Assembly (NCBI RefSeq): GCF_900103985.1
Contig: NZ_FNIE01000002.1
Coordinates: 496,001-560,000 of the forward strand
Direction of reading: 5' to 3'
Length of the DNA: 64,000 nt
Source of the DNA: Actinacidiphila guanduensis
GTDB taxonomy: Bacteria; Actinomycetota; Actinomycetes; Streptomycetales; Streptomycetaceae
In this document: piece after piece, positions 18,124 to 26,677 of the stretch
Layout of the letters: each line of letters begins with the position of its first letter
Position numbering within the stretch: the first letter of the stretch is position 1
Notes under the pieces: model-generated
Databases searched by the model: none
What the model was told of the DNA's origin: nothing
Seen by the model: the letters and a program-made list of their open reading frames with translations, nothing else
Translations under genes and position numbers: made by a program

Positions 18124-19416
18124 ATGCCGTCCAAGACGTTCGTTCCCGCCTTCGAGGCTAAGGTGGGCAATTGGACTTATTACTCCTGCCTGATGAGCTA
18201 CGCCCAGGTGGCGCGCGAGATCAACTTCGCGCACGAGCTCGGCGGCAATCGTGATCTCGGCACGATGATCCAGCGTGGCGTCGGTACCCGCACGCAGGAG
18301 ATCACGGAGTACTTGCTCACCAATGAGAACAGGTTCCTCGGCGCGCTCATCATCGCGGTCTGGGGCGGCGATCCGAACTATCTGCCTGTAACTATGGACG
18401 CGGAGAACCAGGCCGTTCTTCAAGGACTGGACCGCAACTTCGGCGTCCTAACGTTCGACGGTACGCAGCAGTTCTTCGCGCTCGACGGTCAGCACAGGCT
18501 CAAAGCCATCAAGGATGCGATCAAGCAGAATCCGGAGTTGGGCAACGAAGACATCAACGTCATCGTGGTGCCGCACTTCGACACCGCAGACGGTCGTCGT
18601 CGGACCCGGCGATTGTTCACCAACATCAACCGGAACGCCAAGAGTACAAACCTGCAGGAGAACATCGCCCTTGACGAGGACGACAGCTTCGCCATCCTCA
18701 CTCGCCGCCTGTTGGACGAAGACGACTTCCTCAAACGCGACAGGGTCGTTCTCGTCTTCAGTAAAGTCGGTCAGGATGGCGAACTCGTCCTTGCCCAACG
18801 TTCCATCAACCAGGCCAGCCCTGCGTGGAGCACTATCGCCGTTCTCTACGACATCGTCAAGGAGATCGGCTACGACCTGCCCTGCACTGCTGGCGTGGCT
18901 AAGCAGCGAGCGACTGATGAACTCCTCGACCAGAGCTTCGAACTCCTGACCGTCCGACTTCACGAGCTCCTCGATGCGTGCGGGAACCTCCGCGAGCGCT
19001 ACCTTGCCGCTTTGTCGGGAAAGGATCTTCGGGCGCCCAAGGGCCGCGATGGAGCTGGCCACCCGTTCATGCGCCCGGCCGTTCAGAACCAGGTCGCTAA
19101 GGTCGTACGACACATCCTTGAGTCGGGAACCCTGGAGTGGCTGGAAATCATGAAGCGACTCTCCGCACTCGAGTGGAAGATGACCGCAGCCCCGTTTTCC
19201 TCGATGTGGATTGAGACTCCTGAAGGGACGAAAGCTAAGGGGAAGATGGCCAGCGGCAATACGCAGCTCCTGTATGACCTTCTGCAGGTGCACCTGGCGC
19301 CACGTTCCAAGGCCCAGATCAGCAGGGCGTTGCGCGCCTACTCCGACGTGATGAAGGCAAAATACCCCATCACGCCTGAGGATCTATTCGCGCTCCTCCC
19401 TGTCGACGCCGACTGA
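18124..19416 (+). CDS. DndB-like DGQHR protein
   Basis: A 430-residue protein; the ATG at 18124 follows GAGG, with an in-frame TTG one codon earlier. The DGQHR signature sits at residues 121-125 (FFALDGQHRLKAI), preceded by a Trp/Tyr-containing ligand-binding region and followed by FTNINRNAKSTNLQENI, which is characteristic of DndB. In Dnd systems DndB binds DNA and regulates modification; the related DUF262 domain of SspE senses phosphorothioate. Here it lies 600 bp after sspD and is followed by a GIY-YIG nuclease and a second DGQHR protein. The role as a PT sensor or regulator is inference. Confidence 0.85.
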   Translation: MPSKTFVPAFEAKVGNWTYYSCLMSYAQVAREINFAHELGGNRDLGTMIQRGVGTRTQEITEYLLTNENRFLGALIIAVWGGDPNYLPVTMDAENQAVLQGLDRNFGVLTFDGTQQFFALDGQHRLKAIKDAIKQNPELGNEDINVIVVPHFDTADGRRRTRRLFTNINRNAKSTNLQENIALDEDDSFAILTRRLLDEDDFLKRDRVVLVFSKVGQDGELVLAQRSINQASPAWSTIAVLYDIVKEIGYDLPCTAGVAKQRATDELLDQSFELLTVRLHELLDACGNLRERYLAALSGKDLRAPKGRDGAGHPFMRPAVQNQVAKVVRHILESGTLEWLEIMKRLSALEWKMTAAPFSSMWIETPEGTKAKGKMASGNTQLLYDLLQVHLAPRSKAQISRALRAYSDVMKAKYPITPEDLFALLPVDAD

Positions 19417-19476
19417 GTCTGGACCCTATGAGGTCGCACGAACGGGGCCGTCCCATCCGCAGGAGGCATCTCCTGA

Positions 19477-19650
19477 TCACAGTCGCTCAGGCGTCCCGAT
19501 ACCGAGAAGGTCCATGCCCTGCGGAAGCTCTGCGCGGTGAGCAGGCAGAGCAGTGGGTGGGTCTCCACGACCTCACGGTTAGGGACCTTGGGGACGGCGC
19601 AGGACTCATAAAAGGTGGCGAATGCCGACGCCAGGTTGTGCAGTTACACG
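19477..19650 (-). pseudogene. argS: Arginyl-tRNA synthetase C-terminal remnant
   Basis: Read on the minus strand, LHNLASAFATFYESCAV, then PLLCLLTAQSFRR and, after a one-base frame change, GMDLLGIGTPERL with a stop match the DALR anticodon-binding end of ArgRS. A TAA interrupts just before LHNL. Upstream to about 19850 further decayed sequence may belong to it. Only the C-terminal domain is present, so it cannot aminoacylate. Confidence 0.6.
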
Positions 19651-19895
19651 TAGAGACAGTTGGAATCGAACGTTGCGATTACCTGGTTGATGCTGTGGGC
19701 CGAATTTTTCACAGTGGGCTGCACGAGCTTATAGAAGGCATTTGCTGTCGAAGGCAGATCTCCGGACGCGGTGACGACAACTCCGTGGGCTGCACTCTGG
19801 AAAGAGGCCACGGATGGTGTCAGATCCCTGGCTGAGCCCGCTGGTTGCATCGCTGTGACTCAGAGCAAAATATAAACATTCCAAGGGGAATTCGC

Positions 19896-20690
19896 TTGTT
19901 CCACTCGTTTAAGATCGAGCTCCTGAGTGTGCGCGAATATATCACACTGGGTCGAGAACGATCATACGCCATCCCGCGAGTTCCCGGGATTTATATCTGG
20001 ACGGCCGACCTGCGGGACATAGGCGCCAGCGCTGTGAATCGCGATCCTGACGAAGTTTTCACGGAACTCCAGAAGAGGGTTAGTTCGCCTCGTGGCGAGC
20101 CGCTGGAATCCGGAATGGTTGGAAATTATCGACACATTGCGATCCAGGATCGCCCTCCTCAACTGACTCCTGCCTCATCTCGGCGGATGGCTGAAATGAT
20201 AACCGCAAGAAATCTTCATCTAGAGTGGGCCTTCCTATGTGCGACCATGTTTCAGCGCCCTCTCTATATCGGGAAGGCGGTAAATCTGGCAACCCGAATT
20301 AGGAACCACGTTAAGCCCGGTTCGCATCTGAGTGGAGAACTGGAGCGCCTTGGTTTGACGGTTAGTGAGTGCACGGTTCTACTACTCCCGGTCCAGTCTC
20401 CCGATAACATTGCCGATCTTGTGGCGGCCGAAGAGGAGCGCATTCGGAATCGACGCAGGGGCGTTCCATATTCTCCCTCGCCTCGTGAGATTCTTAACGA
20501 CGAGAACCAGCAAGTCGAAGAAGTTGACGTTTATGATTGGGACGTCGATGCCGGAGATGATCTTAACGATGACGTGCAGTTGGAGCCAGAAGCATCAGCC
20601 GAACTGAAGCAGGTCGACCAGCTGGTGCGCCTTGCTGAATCACTAACCATCAGAGTTGCTCACCCTCTCCTCAACATGAAGATGGACTAG
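19896..20690 (+). CDS. GIY-YIG nuclease with a long insert
   Basis: I choose the TTG at 19896, seven bases behind AAGGGG, giving 264 residues; the frame is open from 19845 without a ribosome site. GIY is at residues 31-33 (VPGIYIW) and YIG at 124-126 (RPLYIGKAVNL), followed by RIRNH and the expected catalytic Glu in AAEEERIR near 179-181. The usual GIY-to-YIG spacing is about ten residues, so about 90 residues are inserted. The C-terminus is very acidic (VDVYDWDVDAGDDLNDD). The gene uses many A/T-ending codons, unlike sspABCD, and is coupled by a two-base gap to the next DGQHR gene. A DNA-cleaving effector is inferred. Confidence 0.75.
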   Translation: MFHSFKIELLSVREYITLGRERSYAIPRVPGIYIWTADLRDIGASAVNRDPDEVFTELQKRVSSPRGEPLESGMVGNYRHIAIQDRPPQLTPASSRRMAEMITARNLHLEWAFLCATMFQRPLYIGKAVNLATRIRNHVKPGSHLSGELERLGLTVSECTVLLLPVQSPDNIADLVAAEEERIRNRRRGVPYSPSPREILNDENQQVEEVDVYDWDVDAGDDLNDDVQLEPEASAELKQVDQLVRLAESLTIRVAHPLLNMKMD

Positions 20691-20692
20691 CC

Positions 20693-22696
20693 ATGAGTAT
20701 CTCGTCAGCCATGGGCCGGCGCCGGGCAGCCTACACAGACCAATATGCTTTTGTAACTGGCGAATATGCGATCGGTGACGAGCGCGTTCCATACTTCTCG
20801 ATCTCGATGACGATCCGAGAAGCAGATCAGTTTCTGCGTCTGGCACGAGAGTTGGCTTTCGACGATCGTGAGCCAGTCAACTTCGAGGAGCTATTTCAGC
20901 GAGCCGTCGATGAAGACCGTGCCACCGGGCCGATTGCGACATACCTGCTCCAGCCGGGATCTCTAAAATTCTTTAACTCCTTCACGGTGGTTCTTCTGCC
21001 GGTTGATCCAGATCAGCGAGGTTCTATCACCGACGGCTATGTTGATGATCCGGATGCGCCGTCCGAAGCTCCCAATTCTGGTTTGACGAGAAAGTCAATT
21101 GGACCTGTTCAGATCGACTATCTACCTGAGAGTGATATTGGTTTCATTCGATGGAGTACCAAGCGAACTCGGGCAGTAATCCTGGATGGCCAGCACCGCT
21201 TCCTAGCCTTCAAGAAGATCCTCGACTCGGAGCGTCATAATCTGCTCAGGCCGGAGACCACAAAGATCCCGGTCCTGCTCTTGGTTCTAGACCCTAAAGC
21301 TGGGTTCGTCCCTGCTCGGGATCACGAGAGCGTCCTACAGGCTTGCCGTAGCATCTTCGTCGCGCTCAACAAGCACGCTGTGGCCGTCTCCAAGACACGC
21401 ACTTATCTCCTGGATGACCAAGACTTGGTTTCGGTTAGTATGCGCCGCCTCATGACGCAACTTAGGAACTCTGACGTCGATCGGCAGCAGCCGACTTATC
21501 GGATCCCATTGGCACTGGTTGACTGGCATTCCGACCAGGCGAAATTTGACCGCGGATACTACCTGACGAGCATTTTGGGACTGCACGATACAATTCGGCA
21601 TGTCTACCCAAGTCGGTGCGATGAGACAGACTACGAAAAGCTGCTAGATTTCATTACGGACACAACCGCAATGATCACCCCCGGCGCCGACTCCCGATGG
21701 TCCGAACTAGCAATAAGGGAACGCGTCAAAAAAGCAGAGGAAGACGCCCTGCCATTTATTTTCTCTGTCGAAGAAGTTTCTGCCGCCGCTGAAGCTTTTT
21801 CCCGAGGGGTCGGCCAGGCTATCGTTCGTCCGCTCTTGGAGATCACTCCTTATCGCCAGCTTAGGGAGCGGTACGAACTGGAAGGCTTCGTTGGAGGGGA
21901 GCGTGAACTGTGGCTAGGCTCAGATAAAGCCGGAAAGCAGTCCTATGTAACCCGCACAGGCGACGACCCGAGCGACCTGGCCCGCCAGATTTCGGACGAG
22001 GTTAAATCGGGCAATAACGCCTTCGCCGTCGTTTTTCAGCGAGGACTTCTTCTTTCTGCCGTGAAGTTCGATACTGCACGATCCGAGTTCACGGAACGCT
22101 GGAATCTGCCGTCGACTCGGTTCGCCGTCCTAGATTCCTGGATTGATCGAGTAAACACCCGCATCGTTCCCTTTTTGGCGAATGCCAACTTTTGGCTTGG
22201 GGTCGGGGTCAAAGGCGATAGGAGCGTCAACTACACGAAGGTCGGCGAGAAGGGAATCAAGGGTTTCGTATCACTTGCCACGATGTGTCCGATCGAAGTG
22301 CTCCAAGCGGATGCCTCGAGACTGACGGATTCCATCATCGAGAGCTTTACCAAAGATGAGGCGGCGGCGTGGAATATGGTATCGGATCCCGAAAATTCTT
22401 TTCTTCGCGATGATAGGGCGATGGCTGTAGCCGCAGGCCAGAGACTGCAGTTTGCTGCCTACCAGTGGCTGCGTGATCAGTTTGCGCAAATTTCCCGCGG
22501 TCGCGCTTCGGGTGTACTTGCTGGGGTAGTTAGGGAAGCCTGTATGGAATTTCGCAATGCGGCCAAAGCGTACATCAAGAATGATCTGCGCGCGGCCAGT
22601 GCAACGGTCACCGACGACGAGGTATTGCTGGCAGTTCTCGTGTTGGGTGCTCGCAGGCTGGCCCTCATTTCGGATGCTTGCGCAGAGCGTATTTGA
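20693..22696 (+). CDS. Large DGQHR protein
   Basis: A 667-residue protein with DGQHR at 165-169 (RAVILDGQHRFLAFKKIL) and downstream ALNKHAVAVSKTRTYLLDDQD, the equivalent of the DndB NINRNAK segment. It is much longer than DndB, with a helical C-terminal extension of about 350 residues that I cannot assign. It begins two bases after the GIY-YIG stop, so the two are co-translated. Codon use is AT-shifted like the nuclease gene and unlike the surroundings, suggesting separate acquisition. Confidence 0.8.
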   Translation: MSISSAMGRRRAAYTDQYAFVTGEYAIGDERVPYFSISMTIREADQFLRLARELAFDDREPVNFEELFQRAVDEDRATGPIATYLLQPGSLKFFNSFTVVLLPVDPDQRGSITDGYVDDPDAPSEAPNSGLTRKSIGPVQIDYLPESDIGFIRWSTKRTRAVILDGQHRFLAFKKILDSERHNLLRPETTKIPVLLLVLDPKAGFVPARDHESVLQACRSIFVALNKHAVAVSKTRTYLLDDQDLVSVSMRRLMTQLRNSDVDRQQPTYRIPLALVDWHSDQAKFDRGYYLTSILGLHDTIRHVYPSRCDETDYEKLLDFITDTTAMITPGADSRWSELAIRERVKKAEEDALPFIFSVEEVSAAAEAFSRGVGQAIVRPLLEITPYRQLRERYELEGFVGGERELWLGSDKAGKQSYVTRTGDDPSDLARQISDEVKSGNNAFAVVFQRGLLLSAVKFDTARSEFTERWNLPSTRFAVLDSWIDRVNTRIVPFLANANFWLGVGVKGDRSVNYTKVGEKGIKGFVSLATMCPIEVLQADASRLTDSIIESFTKDEAAAWNMVSDPENSFLRDDRAMAVAAGQRLQFAAYQWLRDQFAQISRGRASGVLAGVVREACMEFRNAAKAYIKNDLRAASATVTDDEVLLAVLVLGARRLALISDACAERI

Positions 22697-22739
22697 AGCC
22701 AGTGCCGGGAACTTAGGGGGGCGGCCAGGTTGTCAAGCG

Positions 22740-23165
22740 GTTCGGGGAATTTGATGTAGGGGGTTGGGGCTCCGCGCAGGACGGAAGTCGACCAAGACGC
22801 CGTACTCACGGGAGCCCCTTTTCCGTCCAGTGTGGCATGCCCGCATGTGTCGAGGCCGGTCGAAGTGTTTTCGCGGCCGGGCACCTTGGCGAACTGACCC
22901 AGCTCGTTCCGCCGGATCTGGTCGATGAGGTGCTGTGCGCGACGGGCCGGGTCGAGAGGCGGGTTCGCAAGCTGCCGTCGCGGGTGATGGTGTACTTCGT
23001 GCTGGCAATGGAGCTCTTCCCCTGGGAGGATCTCGCGGAGTGTGGTCTTCGCTGGTCGCCGGCCTGCGGACGACCAGCGCCTACCCCTCGGCTGCCGCGT
23101 TGCGGCAGGCCCGACGCCGCGTCGGCCCCGAACCGTTGAGCTTGCTGTTCGACCGCCTCAAGGGC
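22740..23165 (+). pseudogene. IS4-family transposase N-terminal fragment
   Basis: From the ATG at 22837 the product GHLGELTQLVPPDLVDEVL then RKLPSRVMVYFVLAMELFP is the N-terminal domain of a streptomycete IS4-type transposase. Near 23035 the frame changes and continues SLVAGLRTTSAYPSAAALRQ to SLLFDRLKG. The catalytic DDE part is missing. Upstream, the inverted repeat GGGGCTCC/GGGAGCCCC (about 22766-22817) may be the insertion sequence end. Confidence 0.75.
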
Positions 23166-23606
23166 TGCATGCTCGGCCCCGAGGGCGAGCGCGTTGTCCC
23201 GATCTTGGGCAGCTACGGGATCGGTGTGGAGTGGGCCTTGGCCTCCAACGTGGAGACGCACCACTACGACAAGGGCATCATCTGGCCCGTCGCTGTCGCC
23301 CCGTTCGTGGTCTCCGTTGTCGTCCTCGGTACGAGCGACGAGGCGGTGTCCGAGGCCGGCGTGACCATGTACCGGCAACTCCGGAGCGAGCGGGTCGACG
23401 TGCTCCTGGACGACCGTGACGAGCGGCCGGGCGTGAAGTTGTGCGACGTCGAGCTGATCGGCATCCCCTACCGAATCACGGTCGGCGCCCGCGGCCTGGC
23501 CGGCGGAACGGTCGAGGTCACCACCCAGGCCACCCGCGAGACCCAGTCCGTGCCAGTGGCCGAGGCGTTGGAACACGTCCACAAGCTGCTGACCGCCGTT
23601 GCGTGA
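23166..23606 (+). pseudogene. proS: Prolyl-tRNA synthetase C-terminal fragment
   Basis: LGSYGIGVEWALASNVETHH, KGIIWPVAVAPF, LLDDRDERPGVKL and LIGIPYRITVG are the C-terminal catalytic and anticodon-binding segments of bacterial ProRS, running to a normal stop. The N-terminal two thirds are absent. It is joined in frame to the transposase fragment at LKG/CMLGPEGERV. The element sits in a tRNA-Pro gene, so the coincidence is notable, but the fragment itself is about 32 kb from the tRNA. Confidence 0.82.
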
Positions 23607-23680
23607 GATGCCTGCCCGCTGGCGGCTCAGCCGGTGGGACGACTCGGCGAGGAACCAGGCCTCACGTCGAGCACGCGATA

Positions 23681-24353
23681 ATGCAGGGCATGCGGAGACC
23701 AATGGTTCTCTTCGATCTCGACAACGCCCTCGTGGATAGGCAAGGAGCGCTTGCCGACTGGGTCACCCAGTTCAGACGTCGATACGCGCTTGGTGACAGG
23801 GATACCTCCTGAGCATCGCGAGCGAGCCCATCCTTCCACCTTCGAGGTGATTCGCGCCCGCTACCTCCTGTCCGTCTCAACCGCCGAGTTGTGGCATGCG
23901 TACTGCTGCGACATGGCGGCCCTGCTGTCGTGCACGGATGAGGTCCTCGACGGATTGGACGAGTTGCGCGCGGCCGGTTGGCGGGTGGGGGTGGCGACCA
24001 ACGGCGCTGTGGACATCCAGTGGGCCAAGCTGGGGGCCACCGGGATCGCGGATCACGTCGACGGTGCCTTCGTCTCCGAGGAGGCCGACGCGCGGAAGCC
24101 GGACGTTCGCCACTTCGCTTTGGCCGCGGCGCGGTGTGGCGGCGCGCTGGAGGACGGCGGCTGGATGGTGGGGGACAATCCCGTCAACGACGTGGGGGGT
24201 GGCCACGCGGCAGGGCTGCGTACGATCTGGCTCGACAACGGCCGTCCCTGGGATCCACGGGTTCCCGCCCCCGACCACACGGTTGCCGACGTCAGCGGCG
24301 CCATAGACCACCTGCTTCAGATGGAGGCAGATCACGTGAGCACCGCCTCGTGA
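23681..24353 (+). pseudogene. HAD-family hydrolase, frameshifted
   Basis: The N-terminus MVLFDLDNALVDRQGALADW lies in one frame and ends at a stop after GDRDTS. The rest (from EHRERAHPSTFEVIRARYLL through VGVATNGAVDIQWAKLGATG, EEADARKPDVRHF and VGDNPVNDVGGGHAAGLRT to a TGA at 24353) is in another. All HAD motifs are present if the frames are joined near 23800, so a small indel or a sequencing error explains the break. Its stop overlaps the next start. Confidence 0.75.
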
Positions 24354-25198
24354 CGACGGTCGGGCTGCTGCATCCGGGCATCATGGGGTCCGCATTCGGC
24401 GCGCAGCTGCGTGCTCGCGGTCACACGGTCCTGTGGTGCCCTGACGGTCGCAGCGACGCGACCCGTCTCCGGGCGGAGGCCGCAGGTCTCCGGCCCGTCG
24501 CACGGGCGGAAGTCGTTGCTCGCTCCGAGGTGCTGCTCTCCCTGTGCCCTCCGGCTGCCGCTGAGGAGGTTGCAGCTGCAGTCGCGGCAGTTCGACCCAC
24601 GAGCGTGGAGGCGATCTATGTCGAAGCCAACGCGGTGACGCCCTCACGCGTGCAGCGTGCCGCCGATCTGCTCGCGCCCACTCCGTTGGTCGACGCCGCG
24701 GTCGTCGGGTCGCCACCGGTTGGAGGCAAGACTCCGACTCTCTATCTCGCCGGCGCCCACGACCGGACCGACCGGATCGTGCGGCTCTTCGCGGGTACGG
24801 ATATCCGGACCCACGTCCTCGGCGACAGCCTCGGTGCGGCCTCCGCTCTGAAGCTCGCCTACACCAGTTACCAGAAGGTCTCCCGCGTGCTGGCCGCCGT
24901 GGCGCACGGGGCGGCCGACGCGTACGGCGTCGGGGACGAGCTGCTGGCGATCGCGGCCAAGCGCACCCGCAGCTACCTCGTCGAGACCGACTACATTCCG
25001 AAGACCGCCGCCCGGGCCTGGCGTTGGGGTCCGGAGATCGAGGACACCGCCGGCCTGCTCGCGGACGCGGGGCTGCCGGACTCCCTCATGCACGCGGCTG
25101 CCGCGACGCTCGCCCGGTGGGACGCCAGCAAGGACCGGCAGCTCACCATCGCCGAGGCTCTGGAAGCACTGCACGAGGAGCCGGACGATCCCAGGTGA
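24350..25198 (+). CDS. NAD(P)-dependent dehydrogenase, DUF1932 type
   Basis: The GTG at 24350 overlaps the preceding HAD stop (GTGA) and gives 282 residues. The N-terminal Rossmann motif is GLLHPGIMGSAFG and the helical C-terminal part (AASALKLAYTSYQKVSRVLA) resembles the DUF1932/phosphogluconate-dehydrogenase-like domain. It belongs to the beta-hydroxyacid dehydrogenase superfamily; substrate unknown. It appears to form a metabolic pair with the broken HAD gene. Confidence 0.8.
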   Translation: MTTVGLLHPGIMGSAFGAQLRARGHTVLWCPDGRSDATRLRAEAAGLRPVARAEVVARSEVLLSLCPPAAAEEVAAAVAAVRPTSVEAIYVEANAVTPSRVQRAADLLAPTPLVDAAVVGSPPVGGKTPTLYLAGAHDRTDRIVRLFAGTDIRTHVLGDSLGAASALKLAYTSYQKVSRVLAAVAHGAADAYGVGDELLAIAAKRTRSYLVETDYIPKTAARAWRWGPEIEDTAGLLADAGLPDSLMHAAAATLARWDASKDRQLTIAEALEALHEEPDDPR

Positions 25199-25219
25199 GC
25201 CGATTCGGCCTCGCTGCGA

Positions 25220-25780
25220 TCAAGGCTGCGGCGTGGCGCGGCGCACGAACGCGTCGACCTGCCGGGCCGCCCTCCCTGGCATGGTGACGTCCGTGTCCAC
25301 CTGAACCTCCCACCCTTCCCGCGGGTATGAGGCGAGGTCCTCCCGGGTGGCGTCCCACGCAGCCAGGCGGGCCGCCGTGTCCGTGTCGCCCCGACGCTGT
25401 GACCGCTCGGACGTGGAAGCCCGGGAGCACCACAGCAGTACGCGCACCCAGCTCACCCCGGAGAGGGCGGCGACCTGCTCTACCCCCGTCACCTGGCCGA
25501 GATGAACGACCGGCACCGCCCCGCCCTCGAAGGCCCGGTCGAGGCCGGGCCGGTCGACGACGTAGACGTTGCCGTACCGCTCATTGCGGTAGATGACGTC
25601 GCCGCTTGCCTCCAGGTCGGCCAACTGCGCGGCCGTGCCCATGCGGTAACCCGTCGACTTACCGCTGCCGACCTTGAGCCGCCGGAAGGGGACGTACCGC
25701 GCGTCGAGCGCGGCCAGAGCCGCAGTGACTGTGTCCTTGCCCGCCGCCGGCGGCCCGTAGAGCAGGATGCCCGACCTCAT
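25220..25780 (-). CDS. Guanylate-kinase-like P-loop NTPase
   Basis: A 186-residue protein from the ATG at 25780 with Walker A GPPAAGKDT (9-17), an SGKSTGYRMGTAAQL segment like the GMP-binding region, and SYPREGWEVQVDTDV near the end. Length matches small nucleotide kinases. It is followed upstream on the same strand by a NUDIX gene. Substrate unassigned. Confidence 0.75.
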   Translation of the reverse strand: MRSGILLYGPPAAGKDTVTAALAALDARYVPFRRLKVGSGKSTGYRMGTAAQLADLEASGDVIYRNERYGNVYVVDRPGLDRAFEGGAVPVVHLGQVTGVEQVAALSGVSWVRVLLWCSRASTSERSQRRGDTDTAARLAAWDATREDLASYPREGWEVQVDTDVTMPGRAARQVDAFVRRATPQP

Positions 25781-25807
25781 GGGAACAGTCTGCGGCGGCG
25801 ACAGCCG

Positions 25808-26275
25808 TTACGTACCGGCCGTCCCGTGTTCGAGGTACTGCGTCTCGTCGTTTGCCCGCGCGGCGAACGCGGCGTGGATGCGGCGGGCGAGGCGAGGGAT
25901 CAGCACCGTGTCGAGTTCGTCCTGAGCGTGGAAGGCGTAGGCGTCGATCTCCACGCCGTCCGGGCGGATCGCTGCCTGGCCGTTCTTCCCGAGGATGCCG
26001 CCGTCGAAGACGAAGAGGAGCTTGTCGCCCTCGGCGGGGTGGGGCGCCCAGTCGGCGACGAGGAGGCGTCCGATGGGAGTGGCGAGGTTCAGCTCTTCCT
26101 TCAGTTCGCGGGCAGCACCTTCCCTCGGCGTCTCTCCGGGGTGGAGGTAGCCGCCGGGGATTTCCCAGCCCGGCTTGTAGGTGGGGTGAACGAGGAGCAC
26201 GCGGCCAGCCTCGTCGAAGAGCAGCACGCCTGCCGCGGTGCGGGGCCGGGCCACCGGTTCCTGGGGCTCGCTCAT
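25808..26275 (-). CDS. NUDIX hydrolase
   Basis: A 155-residue protein from the ATG at 26275 with a complete NUDIX box, GGYLHPGETPREG followed by RELKEEL, and a preceding beta-strand region LLVHPTYKPGWEIP. It would cleave a nucleoside diphosphate-linked substrate. It is transcribed ahead of the kinase-like gene, a combination often seen in streptomycete accessory clusters. Confidence 0.85.
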   Translation of the reverse strand: MSEPQEPVARPRTAAGVLLFDEAGRVLLVHPTYKPGWEIPGGYLHPGETPREGAARELKEELNLATPIGRLLVADWAPHPAEGDKLLFVFDGGILGKNGQAAIRPDGVEIDAYAFHAQDELDTVLIPRLARRIHAAFAARANDETQYLEHGTAGT

Positions 26276-26392
26276 GCGGACGACTGTAGTGGCTGGGGCG
26301 GAGCGGCCGATTGCGCTCGATGGGGCGTGCGTGGCCCGCCGTTTGCTTGCTGGCCGTCAGCAGTCCGGGGCATGTCCGGTGGACGGGGGAAG

Positions 26393-26653
26393 GTGCGGTG
26401 GCCGTGCAGCCAGTCGGTGAGCCGTCGCGAGGGCTGCCGGCCCGGATCGAGTTGCCTCCACCTCCGCCACCGCCGCGCAAGCAGGCGGCAGCAGGCACCC
26501 TCCCGGGACCCGCTGGAGCCGACTGCGACCCGGAACTGTCCGCACTGCCAGCAGCCGACCACGATCGTCGCGCTGCTGGCCACCCCGGAGGCCGCGAGGC
26601 CGACCATGCCCCACCACCGCACCGACGTTATTCCGCTGTGGCGCAATCCCTGA
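26393..26653 (+). CDS. Small zinc-ribbon-like protein
   Basis: An 86-codon frame from a GTG at 26393. The C-terminal half, RNCPHCQQPTTIVALLATPE then MPHHRTDVIPLWRNP, has one CxxC pair and is a recognisable small conserved streptomycete sequence. The Arg-rich N-terminus and start are uncertain; another upstream start or a fragment is possible. Confidence 0.45.
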   Translation: MRWPCSQSVSRREGCRPGSSCLHLRHRRASRRQQAPSRDPLEPTATRNCPHCQQPTTIVALLATPEAARPTMPHHRTDVIPLWRNP

Positions 26654-26677
26654 GCAGACCTTCTGCCGGTCCCCGGC

